A stretch of 60,913 nucleotides of DNA from CAYFMS01 sp964462325 (lineage in GTDB: Bacteria; Patescibacteriota; Patescibacteriia; UBA9934), in contig CAYWYQ010000003.1 in NCBI GenBank assembly GCA_964462325.1, forward strand, positions 1-60,913, written 5' to 3'. The translations under genes were made by a program, and so were the position numbers. Below the pieces are notes generated by a model. The model was given only the letters and a program-made list of their open reading frames with translations, was not told the origin of the DNA and ran no database searches. Of the stretch, positions 24,307 to 32,432 are shown one piece after another (within the stretch, counting starts at the first letter, position 1; every line of letters begins with the position of its first letter).

Positions 24307-24975
24307 ATGTTTTTTACATTATTAGAATCTGCGCCAGGAACGGCACTTGCATGGATCGTTGTTATTCTTATTTCGCTTACGGTGCATGAATTTGCTCATG
24401 CATATATTGGAAGCATAAAAGGCGACTCGACGGCTGAAATGGCAGGAAGGCTTACACTGAATCCGCTAGCGCATATTGATTGGATTGGTTTTATCCCACT
24501 TCTCCTACTGGGGTTTGGATGGGCAAAACCGGTGCCTTTTAATCCATATAATTTGAAAGATCCAAAAAATGATGCATTGCATATCGCATTAGCAGGACCA
24601 TTTTCAAATCTATTTCTTGCAATACTTGCGGGAGTTGTTTTTAGGATACTGGAAGCTATGGGTGCATTAACGGGATTATTACCTGTCTTTTTATTACTCA
24701 TGATAATCATTAATCTCTTTTTGTTGTTTTTCAACCTTATCCCGGTACATCCTCTTGACGGGTCAAAAATAATAGATGCACTTCTCATTAGGCCACAGCA
24801 TCAGAAGTTACTCTATAATATTAAATACTATGGGCCTCGTGTTCTTATGGTTATGGTTATTCTGTCATTGTTTACGAATTTCGATGTATTCTTTTTTGTA
24901 AGTACACCTTCTTTTGCGACATGCAGTGCGCTCCTTGGTGAAAATTGCCAATATGTACTTCTAAGTGTCTTTTAA
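24307..24975 (+). CDS. Site-2-protease-type (M50) membrane metalloprotease
   Basis: The 222-residue protein is a short M50-family intramembrane zinc protease. The zinc motif HEFAH is at residues 27-31 inside a hydrophobic helix, and the third ligand motif is seen as NLIPVHPLDGSKI near residue 145. Four to five transmembrane helices are apparent and no PDZ domain is present, placing it with the small bacterial proteins of the SpoIVFB/YwhC-like group. Its substrate is unknown. It starts 5 nt after murA on the same strand. The C-terminal 25 residues contain an unusual Cys pair. Confidence 0.88.
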   Translation: MFFTLLESAPGTALAWIVVILISLTVHEFAHAYIGSIKGDSTAEMAGRLTLNPLAHIDWIGFIPLLLLGFGWAKPVPFNPYNLKDPKNDALHIALAGPFSNLFLAILAGVVFRILEAMGALTGLLPVFLLLMIIINLFLLFFNLIPVHPLDGSKIIDALLIRPQHQKLLYNIKYYGPRVLMVMVILSLFTNFDVFFFVSTPSFATCSALLGENCQYVLLSVF

Positions 24976-25016
24976 AAAGTGGTAGTAAAAAGATGTGTTT
25001 TTAGGCCTATTATATG

Positions 25017-25045
25017 TTGACGAATTTTTGGGCTCATGCTACACT
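25017..25045 (+). promoter_or_regulatory. str operon (rpsL) promoter
   Basis: TTGACG (25017-25022), 17-nt spacer with extended TGC, TACACT (25040-25045). The sequence from the -10 box onward, GCTACACTCTCGGCAC, is nearly identical to that of the tuf promoter. Confidence 0.75.
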
Positions 25046-25061
25046 CTCGGCACATAAAACT

Positions 25062-25484
25062 ATGCCAACTATTAATCAACTTATCCGAAAAGGACGGAAG
25101 AGCAAGTCGACAAAGTCAAAATCTCCTGCAATGCAGTTTACTTTGGATACGCTTCATCGTCGTAAGACGGAATTACGTCGTGGTGCACCCTTCAAGCGTG
25201 GAGTTTGTACGCGTGTATTTACCATGACACCAAAGAAGCCAAACTCAGCGCTTCGAAAAGTAGCCCGTGTTCGTCTATCAAATGGACAAGAGGTGAATGC
25301 ATACATTCCAGGAGAAGGACATAATCTTCAAGAGCACTCAATCGTCATGATTCGTGGAGGTCGAGTAAAAGATCTTCCTGGTGTGCGTTACCATATTGTT
25401 CGTGGTCGTTATGACACGGCAGGGATTGAAGGACGTAATCAGAGTCGGTCTAAGTACGGGACGAAACGGCCAAAGAAAAAGTAG
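25062..25484 (+). CDS. rpsL: Small ribosomal subunit protein uS12
   Basis: uS12 sits at the decoding centre. The ATG at 25062 (MPTINQLIRKGRK) is used rather than the upstream open frame because it matches the family N-terminus and leaves a normal leader after the promoter. The decoding loops KKPNSALRK and GGRVKDLPGVRYH are intact with their Lys residues, so classic streptomycin-resistance substitutions are absent. At 140 residues it is longer than the 124-residue E. coli protein, with an insertion before the first loop. A repeat pair separates it from rpsG. Confidence 0.96.
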   Translation: MPTINQLIRKGRKSKSTKSKSPAMQFTLDTLHRRKTELRRGAPFKRGVCTRVFTMTPKKPNSALRKVARVRLSNGQEVNAYIPGEGHNLQEHSIVMIRGGRVKDLPGVRYHIVRGRYDTAGIEGRNQSRSKYGTKRPKKK

Positions 25485-25485
25485 C

Positions 25486-25607
25486 TCCGCTTGAAAATGA
25501 GCGATATATCAGCTCAGAATCTCGGATTCGTCCTCACTGTACGTTTTAGTACAGCTGCGGAAATCCTTAATTCTTCACCGATATCTCATCTCATTTTCTT
25601 CGCGGAC
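25486..25607. repeat. Large palindromic repeat, copy C
   Basis: Starts 1 nt after the rpsL stop with TCCGCTTGAAAATGAG and ends CTCATTTTCTTCGCGGAC. Further pairs are GATATATC/GATATC-type and GGATT/AATCC around the apex CTGTACgttttaGTACAG. Confidence 0.85.
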
Positions 25608-25610
25608 AGT

Positions 25611-25732
25611 TCCGCTTGAAAAATGGCATACTTTTAACTTCGTTTATCAAGTCTATCCTCGCCGTACGTTCTAGTACGTCTGCGTCAGACTTTCAAACGG
25701 CGTCAAAATTATATCCAATTTTCTGTGCGGAC
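25611..25732. repeat. Large palindromic repeat, copy D
   Basis: Follows copy C after 3 nt in the same orientation. Left TCCGCTTGAAAAATGG pairs with right CCAATTTTCTGTGCGGA, and inner AAGTCT pairs with AGACTT. The apex is CGTACgttctaGTACG. Confidence 0.8.
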
Positions 25733-25742
25733 GTACTCACAT

Positions 25743-25830
25743 CGTCATTCCGGACTTGATCCGGAATCCAGCGTATTCCGTTTTCTTCACGGACAAGGTT
25801 CTACAAAATAAATAAAAGTACCGCCAAAGC
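25743..25830. repeat. REP-like inverted repeats before rpsG
   Basis: ATTCCGG...CCGGAAT (25747-25767), in a CGTCATTCCGGACTTGATCC context, is a sequence type common in unrelated bacterial intergenic repeats. It is followed by a CCGCC/GGCGG hairpin near 25821-25838. No gene is visible in the 25485-25856 spacer. Confidence 0.5.
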
Positions 25831-25856
25831 AGGCGGGAATATAATCAACTATAAAT

Positions 25857-26327
25857 ATGCGAGGTAAACAAGCACCAAAAAGACATTTAGCTCCCGATGC
25901 AAAATACGGGAATGTTTTAGTTACAAAATTAATTAATTACGTCATGCTTGACGGGAAAAAGACCATTGCGGAAAAAATTGTGTATGATGCTCTTGCGATT
26001 GCAGAAAAAGAACTTGAGCGTCCTGCAATGGAAATTTTTGAAACGGTGATGAAAAACATCACACCTTCGGTAGAGGTTCGTTCTAGACGTGTTGGTGGTG
26101 CGAACTACCAGATTCCAACGCCAGTACGAGGGAATCGACGCCATGCACTTGCATTTAGATGGCTTCTTGAAGCGGCACGTAAGAAAAAAGGAAAGCCAAT
26201 GGCAAAGCGCCTCGCTAGTGAATTTATTGCTGCAGTAAATAATGAAGGAGATGCAATCAAGAAGAAGTCTGATGTACAGAGAATGGCGGAAGCAAACCGC
26301 GCATTTGCTCATTTTGCTCGACGTTAA
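25857..26327 (+). CDS. rpsG: Small ribosomal subunit protein uS7
   Basis: uS7 nucleates assembly of the 16S 3' domain and lines the E site. The 156-residue sequence shows MRGKQAPKRHLAPDAKYGN at the N-terminus, the helical core around AIAEKELERPAMEIFETVMKN (in parts), the beta-hairpin VGGANYQIPTPVRGNRRHA near residue 80 and a C-terminal MAEANRAFAHF helix. Length is normal. It lies between the repeat pair and fusA, in the classical rpsL-rpsG-fusA order, with a 30-nt gap to fusA. Confidence 0.96.
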   Translation: MRGKQAPKRHLAPDAKYGNVLVTKLINYVMLDGKKTIAEKIVYDALAIAEKELERPAMEIFETVMKNITPSVEVRSRRVGGANYQIPTPVRGNRRHALAFRWLLEAARKKKGKPMAKRLASEFIAAVNNEGDAIKKKSDVQRMAEANRAFAHFARR

Positions 26328-26357
26328 TATTCAATTAAAGACTATTTAAACATATAT

Positions 26358-28454
26358 ATGCCACGAGAATATCCATTGGAACGTACTCGAAATATCGGTA
26401 TTATTGCACACATTGATGCTGGTAAAACAACAACAACAGAGAGAGTCCTATTCTACACGGGAAAGAAGCATAAACTTGGGGAGGTGCATGAAGGTGAGGC
26501 GGAAATGGACTGGATGGAACAAGAGCAGGAACGTGGGATTACCATTACATCTGCGGCAACAACTTGTTTCTGGAAGGATCATCGTATTAATATTATTGAC
26601 ACACCTGGTCACGTTGACTTTACCGTAGAGGTAGAACGTTCACTTCGTGTTCTTGATGGTGGTGTGACAGTATTTGACGGTGTTGCTGGTGTAGAGCCCC
26701 AGTCTGAAACGGTGTGGCGACAGGCAGATAAATATAATGTGCCACGAATTTGTTTTATTAATAAACTTGATCGTACAGGTGCAGATTTCATGAAAGATCT
26801 TGAATCGATTCGAACACGACTAACGAAGAAAGCACATCCAATTCAATTGCCTATTGGTGTCGAAGGAGATTTTGAAGGCATTATCGATTTATTGCGCATG
26901 AAAGCATTCATGTATCGTGATGAAGAAGGGAAGCAGATTGATGAAATCGAAATTCCTGATGAATATAAAGCGCAGGCAGAGGAATGGCGTGGAAAACTCG
27001 TTGAAGCAATCGCAGAAAATGATGAAACACTCATGGAAGCGTACCTTTCAGGGGAAGAGTTAGCATACGATGATTTGATTCGGGTCCTACGAAAAGCGAC
27101 GATTGAACTTGAAATTTTCCCTGTACTTCTTGGTACAGCTTTGAAAAATAAAGGTGTGCAATTGATGCTTGACGCAGTTGTAGCACTCCTTCCATCACCA
27201 CTTGATATTGATGCGGTAGAAGGATTTGATCCAGATGATGAAGAGAAGATGGAGAAGCGTGAAGCATCTGACGAAGAGCCATTCTCGGCATTAGCATTCA
27301 AAATTGCTGCAGATCCATTTGTTGGAAAATTAGCATTCTTCCGTGTATATTCAGGTATCTTGAAGTCTGGGAGCTATGTTCTCAATACCTCAACCGGTAA
27401 GAAAGAGCGTATTTCACGTATTGTTCGACTTCACGCAAACTCTCGTGAAGAAGTAAAGGAAGTGTATGCGGGTGAAATTGCTGCTGCCGTTGGATTGAAG
27501 GAAACGGTAACGGGTAATACGCTTTGTGATCCAGAACATCCAATTGTTCTTGAATCTATTACATTCCCAGAGCCGGTGATCTCTTTAGCGCTTGAACCTC
27601 TTACAAAGGGAGATCAAGAAAAACTTTCAATGGCGCTTTCAAAACTGGCAGAAGAAGATCCTACATTCCGCGTACGAACGGATGAAGAAACAATGCAAAC
27701 GATTGTTTCAGGAATGGGAGAACTTCACCTTGAAATCATTGTTGACCGCTTGAAGCGTGAATATAATGTAGAAGTAAATGTTGGTCGACCACAGGTAAGT
27801 TACCGTGAAACGATTCGTGCTTCTGCTGAAGGAGAAGGAAAGTATGTAAAACAGTCTGGTGGACGTGGACAGTATGGTCATGCATGGTTGCGTATTGAAC
27901 CGATTACGGAACCAGATGAAGATGGAAATCTAGAAAACTTCGAATTCCTTGATGAATTGAAGGGTGGAGCGATCCCACGTGAATATGTGCCAGCTGTTAA
28001 AAAAGGTGCTCGAGAAGCGCTTGATCGAGGTGTGATTGCCGGATACCCGCTCATTAATGTTCGCGCGACAGTATATGATGGTTCTTACCATGATGTTGAC
28101 TCAAATGAAGCTGCATTTAAAATGGCTGGATCAATGGCGTTTAAGGCAGCGGCTCAAGCGGCAAACCCTGTTCTTCTAGAACCGGTAATGAAAGTTGAGG
28201 TCGTAACACCAGATGAATTCATGGGAACGGTTGTTGGGGACTTGAATGCGAAGCGTGCTCAGATTCAAGAAATGGGATCACGCGGTGATGTGAAAACCGT
28301 GCAGGCCCTCGTACCTCTTTCTGAAATGTTCGGATATGCAACAGCACTTCGTTCAAATACACAGGGAAGAGCAAGTTATAGTATGGAATTCCACGAATAT
28401 CAGGAAGTTCCAAATAACATTGCAAAGGAGATCAAAGAAAAGCGAAACGGATAA
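26358..28454 (+). CDS. fusA: Elongation factor G
   Basis: EF-G drives ribosomal translocation. The G domain shows IAHIDAGKTTTTERVLFYTG near residues 15-34, switch II DTPGHVDFTVEVERSLRVLDG (in part) near 83 and NKLDRTGADF near 137. Domains II-V follow, including GMGELHLEIIVDRLKREY and PVMKVEVVTPDEFMGTVVGDLN (in part) typical of domains III and V. At 698 residues it is full length. The start MPREYPLERTRNIG is standard. A strong terminator (28464-28496) closes the str operon. Confidence 0.97.
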   Translation: MPREYPLERTRNIGIIAHIDAGKTTTTERVLFYTGKKHKLGEVHEGEAEMDWMEQEQERGITITSAATTCFWKDHRINIIDTPGHVDFTVEVERSLRVLDGGVTVFDGVAGVEPQSETVWRQADKYNVPRICFINKLDRTGADFMKDLESIRTRLTKKAHPIQLPIGVEGDFEGIIDLLRMKAFMYRDEEGKQIDEIEIPDEYKAQAEEWRGKLVEAIAENDETLMEAYLSGEELAYDDLIRVLRKATIELEIFPVLLGTALKNKGVQLMLDAVVALLPSPLDIDAVEGFDPDDEEKMEKREASDEEPFSALAFKIAADPFVGKLAFFRVYSGILKSGSYVLNTSTGKKERISRIVRLHANSREEVKEVYAGEIAAAVGLKETVTGNTLCDPEHPIVLESITFPEPVISLALEPLTKGDQEKLSMALSKLAEEDPTFRVRTDEETMQTIVSGMGELHLEIIVDRLKREYNVEVNVGRPQVSYRETIRASAEGEGKYVKQSGGRGQYGHAWLRIEPITEPDEDGNLENFEFLDELKGGAIPREYVPAVKKGAREALDRGVIAGYPLINVRATVYDGSYHDVDSNEAAFKMAGSMAFKAAAQAANPVLLEPVMKVEVVTPDEFMGTVVGDLNAKRAQIQEMGSRGDVKTVQALVPLSEMFGYATALRSNTQGRASYSMEFHEYQEVPNNIAKEIKEKRNG

Positions 28455-28463
28455 TCACCGTAT

Positions 28464-28496
28464 AAAAAACCCACTCATGAATAGAGAGGGTTTTTT
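28464..28496 (+). terminator. Terminator after fusA
   Basis: AAAAAACCC-A-CTC pairs with GAG-A-GGGTTTTTT, followed by TATTT. Confidence 0.85.
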
Positions 28497-28502
28497 ATTT
28501 CC

Positions 28503-28530
28503 TTGACGCTTTCAATATGTGCGTTAAGAT
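28503..28530 (+). promoter_or_regulatory. Promoter of the 123-aa gene
   Basis: TTGACG (28503-28508), 16-nt spacer, TAAGAT (28525-28530). Confidence 0.6.
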
Positions 28531-28548
28531 GCGAATATAAAAGAGTAT

Positions 28549-28920
28549 ATGAATGAAAAAGATTTGAAACGCTTGATGCAAGTTGCAAAGAAAATTCAGG
28601 GGCCGGTCATTATTACGGACCCTGCAGGTGATGAGCCTCTGGTACTTGTTGATTTAAACACGTATGAGCATTTATTAGATCAGTCATCGGTACCGGAAAC
28701 TTCTTATAAGAAATCTGACACTGTTTCTGAAGTAACGGATGAAATATTTGAACAGATTGCTCAAGAAATGGAAGGATCTGATGAATTACCGGTGATTGAA
28801 AATGCAAATAGTATTCCGGAAGTAATTTCTTCGCTATCTGACGCACCGACAATACCAATAAAAAAGGAGAATGATCGACTGAATGATGAAGAACAGTTTT
28901 ACCTTGAACCTATTGACTAA
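28549..28920 (+). CDS. Hypothetical acidic protein (123 aa)
   Basis: I cannot name this protein. The first 45 residues, with PVIITDPAGDEPLVLVDLNTY ending a predicted beta-alpha unit, resemble the N-terminal part of Phd/YefM-type antitoxin-like folds (an amphipathic helix, then a short beta strand pair and a Tyr-Glu-x-Leu-Leu helix), but no toxin gene is adjacent. The remainder is low-complexity, acidic and probably disordered. It is a single-gene unit with its own promoter and a strong terminator, lying between fusA and tuf. A regulatory role in the translation cluster would be speculation. Confidence 0.6.
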   Translation: MNEKDLKRLMQVAKKIQGPVIITDPAGDEPLVLVDLNTYEHLLDQSSVPETSYKKSDTVSEVTDEIFEQIAQEMEGSDELPVIENANSIPEVISSLSDAPTIPIKKENDRLNDEEQFYLEPID

Positions 28921-28951
28921 AAGGTAGTAGGTTCCTCATGATATTCTCTTG

Positions 28952-28999
28952 AAGACCCCCATGTTTCTCTTAGAGCACGGGGGTCTTGCAATATTTTTT
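28952..28999 (+). terminator. Terminator overlapping the tuf promoter
   Basis: AAGACCCCC (28952-28960) pairs with GGGGGTCTT (28979-28987), followed by GCAATATTTTTT. The tuf -35 box (28986-28991) lies inside the 3' arm and tail. Confidence 0.8.
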
Positions 29000-29014
29000 G
29001 TTTTTTGCTACAAT
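28986..29014 (+). promoter_or_regulatory. tuf promoter
   Basis: TTGCAA (28986-28991), 17-nt spacer, TGC-TACAAT (hexamer 29009-29014). The leader of about 50 nt contains a TAGAGG/CCTCTA hairpin (29040-29058) just before the ATG. Confidence 0.75.
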
Positions 29015-29072
29015 CTCGGCACTTATTACTTTAAGTAATAGAGGATATAAGCCTCTATAAATCAATAATTAT

Positions 29073-30251
29073 ATGGCAGAACAGTTTGATCGTTCAAAGC
29101 CACACGTAAATGTAGGAACAATTGGTCACGTTGACCATGGTAAGACTACAACGACGGCGGCTTTATCACTTCTTTTCTCTCCTGAAGGACAGAAAAAAGA
29201 TTTTGGAAATATTGACAATGCTCCTGAGGAGCGAGAGCGTGGTATCACCATTGCTACTTCTCACGTAGAGTATGAATCTGAAGCGCGTCACTACGCTCAC
29301 GTTGACTGTCCAGGTCACGCAGACTACGTAAAAAACATGATTACGGGTGCTGCACAAATGGATGGTGCAATCCTTGTCGTATCTGCAGCAGATGGTCCAA
29401 TGCCTCAAACACGAGAGCATATTCTTCTTGCACGTCAGGTTGGAGTACCTAAAATTGTCGTATTCCTTAACAAGACAGACATGGTAGATGACCCTGAGCT
29501 TGTTGACCTCGTAGAAGAAGAAGTTCGAGAACTTCTTACAAAGTACGAATACCCAGGAGATGAAACTCCAATTATTCGTGGATCAGCTCTTAAGGCAGTT
29601 GAAGGTGATGAAGCTGGAAAGGCTTCAATCGCAGAGCTTGTAAAAGCACTCGATGATTACATTCCAACACCTGAACGTGATACAGATAAGCCATTCCTTA
29701 TGCCGGTTGAGGATGTATTCTCAATTGAAGGGCGTGGAACAGTTGTAACAGGTCGTATCGAACGTGGAACAATCAATATCGGTGATGAAATCGAAATGGT
29801 TGGACTTAAAGATACTTCAAAGACGGTTGTGACAGGAATTGAAATGTTTAACAAGCAGCTTGAAAGTGGAATGGCAGGAGATAATGCCGGACTACTTCTT
29901 CGAGGTGTAAAGAAGGAAGACATTTTGCGTGGAATGGTGCTTGCAGCGCCTGGAAGCGTAACACCACATACGAAGTTTGAAGCAGAGCTTCTTGCACTTA
30001 CAAAAGAAGAAGGTGGTCGTCATAAGCCATTCTTCAAGGGATATAAGCCTCAGTTCTACATTCGAACAACGGATGTAACCGGTGCAGTATCTGAACTTCC
30101 TGAAGGAACGGAAATGGTAATGCCTGGAGACACGGTGAATGTAACGATTGAACTTATCCAACCAGTTGCTATTGAAGACCAAATGCGTTTTGCTATCCGA
30201 GAGGGTGGACGAACCGTTGGAGCTGGTGTTGTAACCAAAATTATTGAATAA
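29073..30251 (+). CDS. tuf: Elongation factor Tu
   Basis: EF-Tu delivers aminoacyl-tRNA to the ribosome. The G domain has GHVDHGKTTTTAAL near residues 18-31, DCPGHADYVKNMITGAAQMD (in part) near 79 and NKTDMVDD near 133, and domains II and III follow in order to GRTVGAGVVTKIIE at the end. At 392 residues it is full length. It is transcribed from its own promoter rather than with fusA and is followed by a terminator, so it is effectively monocistronic, with rpsJ beginning the next unit. Confidence 0.98.
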   Translation: MAEQFDRSKPHVNVGTIGHVDHGKTTTTAALSLLFSPEGQKKDFGNIDNAPEERERGITIATSHVEYESEARHYAHVDCPGHADYVKNMITGAAQMDGAILVVSAADGPMPQTREHILLARQVGVPKIVVFLNKTDMVDDPELVDLVEEEVRELLTKYEYPGDETPIIRGSALKAVEGDEAGKASIAELVKALDDYIPTPERDTDKPFLMPVEDVFSIEGRGTVVTGRIERGTINIGDEIEMVGLKDTSKTVVTGIEMFNKQLESGMAGDNAGLLLRGVKKEDILRGMVLAAPGSVTPHTKFEAELLALTKEEGGRHKPFFKGYKPQFYIRTTDVTGAVSELPEGTEMVMPGDTVNVTIELIQPVAIEDQMRFAIREGGRTVGAGVVTKIIE

Positions 30252-30260
30252 TATTGATTT

Positions 30261-30294
30261 GATGAGGAATGCAAATTCCTCATCTTATCTTTCT
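30261..30294 (+). terminator. Terminator after tuf
   Basis: Perfect 10-bp stem GATGAGGAAT/ATTCCTCATC with a GCAA loop followed by TTATCTTTCT. Confidence 0.7.
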
Positions 30295-30308
30295 CGTACC
30301 TTAGACCT

Positions 30309-30635
30309 ATGACAAACACACAAGAAGACGTTAAAGCTCGAATTCGCATCAAAATTCGTGCCTATGATCACAAAATTATTGATTCAGCTACAGAAACAAT
30401 CATTAAGACGGTTCAGCGTAGCGGAGCAAAGGTTCTTGGTCCAGTACCGCTACCGACGGAAATACGAAAGTATACGGTAAACCGATCAACTTTTGTACAC
30501 AAGAAGTCTCGTGATCAGTATGAAATGCGTATTCACAAACGTCTTATCGATATTGTAAATCCTTCAGAGGGTGTTGTGGACTCATTAATGTCTCTCAATC
30601 TACCAGCTGGAGTAGATATCGAAATTAAAATGTAG
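30309..30635 (+). CDS. rpsJ: Small ribosomal subunit protein uS10
   Basis: uS10 (NusE) is a 30S head protein and also the NusB partner in antitermination; nusB is in this same window. The 108-residue sequence shows KIRAYDHKIIDSATETI near residue 14, the VLGPVPLPTEIRKYTVNRS loop and the HKKSRDQYEMRIHKRLIDI segment, all typical. It opens the S10 operon but is separated from rplC by a 540-nt leader-like region with an internal terminator, which is unusual. Confidence 0.96.
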   Translation: MTNTQEDVKARIRIKIRAYDHKIIDSATETIIKTVQRSGAKVLGPVPLPTEIRKYTVNRSTFVHKKSRDQYEMRIHKRLIDIVNPSEGVVDSLMSLNLPAGVDIEIKM

Positions 30636-30639
30636 AATG

Positions 30640-30889
30640 TCGTGAGTCGATGCGGCAGGCATATGCTTGCTGCATGGGTTCAAGACCCAATGTTCCGATA
30701 TGAACCGAGAAGAAAGATCTATAGGAAAACCTTCTCGTAGCTTCAATAAGGAAATAAGAATTCTGATTACTGAATCAGCATTCAACATTATCGCTTAACA
30801 AAAAAAGAAACACACACAAGTTAGGAAGTTTAATGGCCAGAAGCCGTTAATTATTGCCTTTGTGTAATAATTGCCGACTTCTGGTTTTT
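30640..30889 (+). ncRNA. Candidate structured leader/attenuator between rpsJ and rplC
   Basis: After rpsJ come several stems in a row: a 10-bp stem GCGGCAGGCA/TGCTTGCTGC, GGGT/ACCC, CGAGAAG/CTTCTCG enclosing a purine-rich loop, CTGATT/AATCAG, and then a long terminator-type hairpin (CCAGAAG...CTTCTGG with inner AATTATT/AATAATT) followed by TTTTT at 30885-30889. The arrangement resembles an r-protein attenuation leader controlling rplC and the genes after it. No known motif is recognised. Confidence 0.45.
30837..30889 (+). terminator. Terminator/attenuator upstream of rplC
   Basis: CCAGAAG pairs with CTTCTGG and an inner AATTATT with AATAATT. A five-T run follows directly. Confidence 0.7.
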
Positions 30890-30890
30890 C

Positions 30891-31005
30891 ATTAACTATA
30901 TTGACGAACTATCGACTCAGATTTTCGTAAATATCCTCACCGTACTTCCAGTACGCCCCCGGTATTTACTTAATCTTTATCGAAATTTCATTCAATATAG
31001 TTAAT
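30891..31005. repeat. Large palindromic repeat, copy E
   Basis: Outer arms ATTAACTATATTGA and TCAATATAGTTAAT are perfectly complementary over 14 bp. Inner GTAAATA pairs with TATTTAC around CCGTACttccaGTACG. Loops TCCTC and CCCCCGG match the family. Confidence 0.85.
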
Positions 31006-31057
31006 GAATAAAATAAGAACCAGGACACTAATTAAATTGTAGTATGTCCATGAAATA

Positions 31058-31175
31058 GATTGGATGAGATTTCCGTAAAGTTCGAGCACCAAAGACGAGT
31101 GTACTGAGACGTACATGAGTCGAGGAGCGGAGAACTGAGTGGAAAGATCGCCAATATATAAATGGATGTCCAATC
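31058..31175. repeat. Large palindromic repeat, reverse-oriented copy
   Basis: Read on the minus strand it matches the family: TCCTCG-type loop, ATGTACgtctcaGTACAC apex and CTCGAAC. Outer GATTGGA/TCCAATC, then GATTTCC/GGAAAGATC and GTTC/GAAC pair. It ends 3 nt before the rplC start. Confidence 0.75.
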
Positions 31176-31178
31176 CTA

Positions 31179-31808
31179 ATGAATATGAAAGTCCTCTTAG
31201 GAAAGAAAATAGAAATGTCTCAGGTATTTACCGATGACGGCCGAGTTGTTCCTGTAACGCTCATTCAGGCTGGTCCATGTACTGTAACTATGGTACGTAA
31301 AAATCCTGCTGGACAACAAACCGCTGTGCTCGGGTTTGGAGAAAAAAATAAGCCAAACAAAGCGCAAAAAGGAGAATGGAAAGATCTAGGGAATTTCGCT
31401 TTGACACGCGAATTCCCCGTTTCAGAAGAAGCTGGGATTGAACGTGGTCAAAAAATTGACGTAACTGCTTTTGAACCAGGCGATAAAGTAAGTATTTCAG
31501 GAACGGCGAAAGGTAAGGGGTTCCAAGGGGTTGTGAAGCGTCATAATTTCTCAGGATCACCTGCATCTCACGGTCATAAAGATCAACTTCGTATGCCGGG
31601 TTCCATTGGTGCGCTTGGACCTCAAAAGGTGTTCAAGGGTACGAAAATGGGTGGTCGTATGGGTGGACAGAACGTGACGGTGAAAAATCTAGAAATTGTT
31701 CAAGTTGACACCGATCGTAATATCGTTGCCGTGAAAGGGGCGGTACCTGGATGTCGAGGTGGATTCGTTACTATTACTTCATCTGATGGAAATGTATGGC
31801 ACAAGTAA
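31179..31808 (+). CDS. rplC: Large ribosomal subunit protein uL3
   Basis: uL3 is an early assembly protein near the peptidyl-transferase centre. The 209-residue sequence has the MKVLLGKKIEMSQVFTDDG N-terminus and the diagnostic KGKGFQGVVKRHNFSGSPASHG extension (here near residues 108-130, cited in parts) followed by GRMGGQNVTVKNL. Starts at 31179 or 31185 are both possible. The gene overlaps rplD by 13 nt, and a palindromic repeat lies immediately upstream. Confidence 0.96.
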   Translation: MNMKVLLGKKIEMSQVFTDDGRVVPVTLIQAGPCTVTMVRKNPAGQQTAVLGFGEKNKPNKAQKGEWKDLGNFALTREFPVSEEAGIERGQKIDVTAFEPGDKVSISGTAKGKGFQGVVKRHNFSGSPASHGHKDQLRMPGSIGALGPQKVFKGTKMGGRMGGQNVTVKNLEIVQVDTDRNIVAVKGAVPGCRGGFVTITSSDGNVWHK

Positions 31809-32428
31809 AGCTTTACAAAAAAGACGGAAAAGAAGCTGGGAATATTGAACTTCCTGATGCTTTGTTTGCTATTCCTGCAAAAAAGAGCCTTATTCACGAA
31901 GTGATTGTGGCTCAAGATGCGAATAGTCGAGTACGTCTTGCAAATACAAAAGACAGAAGTCAGGTACGTGGTGGTGGTAAGAAACCTTGGAAACAAAAAG
32001 GAACAGGTCGTGCACGACATGGTTCTCGCCGAAGTCCAATTTGGATTGGTGGTGGAGTAACTTTTGGTCCAACGATTCTGCGAAACTTTGAAAAAAAGGT
32101 GAATAAGAAAGTTCGTCGAAAGGCGATTGCGATGCTTTTGTCAGATAAAGTACGCAATGAAAAACTTATTGTTGTAGAAGACTTTACCTTTGATGTTCCA
32201 AAAACGTCTATTATTTCTCGTATGCGAAATGCATTACCAGGAAATGATAAAACAGCACTTATCGTAACAACGAAACAGGATGAGGCAATCATTCGAGGTG
32301 CAAAAAATCTTCCAAAAACACAGACAATTGCTGCTCATAGTTTGAATGCAAGAGATTTGGCTAAATACAGTCATGTTATTGCATCTGCTAGCGCAATTGA
32401 CACTATTAAAGAAACGTACTTAGCGTAG
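31796..32428 (+). CDS. rplD: Large ribosomal subunit protein uL4
   Basis: uL4 binds 23S rRNA, lines the exit tunnel and in some bacteria represses the S10 operon. The 210-residue protein has the loop KPWKQKGTGRARHGSRRSP near residues 62-80 and a C-terminal alpha/beta domain with LNARDLAKYSHVI. It overlaps rplC by 13 nt, implying coupled translation. If autogenous control exists here, the 30640-30889 leader would be a candidate target (inference). Confidence 0.96.
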   Translation: MAQVKLYKKDGKEAGNIELPDALFAIPAKKSLIHEVIVAQDANSRVRLANTKDRSQVRGGGKKPWKQKGTGRARHGSRRSPIWIGGGVTFGPTILRNFEKKVNKKVRRKAIAMLLSDKVRNEKLIVVEDFTFDVPKTSIISRMRNALPGNDKTALIVTTKQDEAIIRGAKNLPKTQTIAAHSLNARDLAKYSHVIASASAIDTIKETYLA

Positions 32429-32432
32429 TCAT

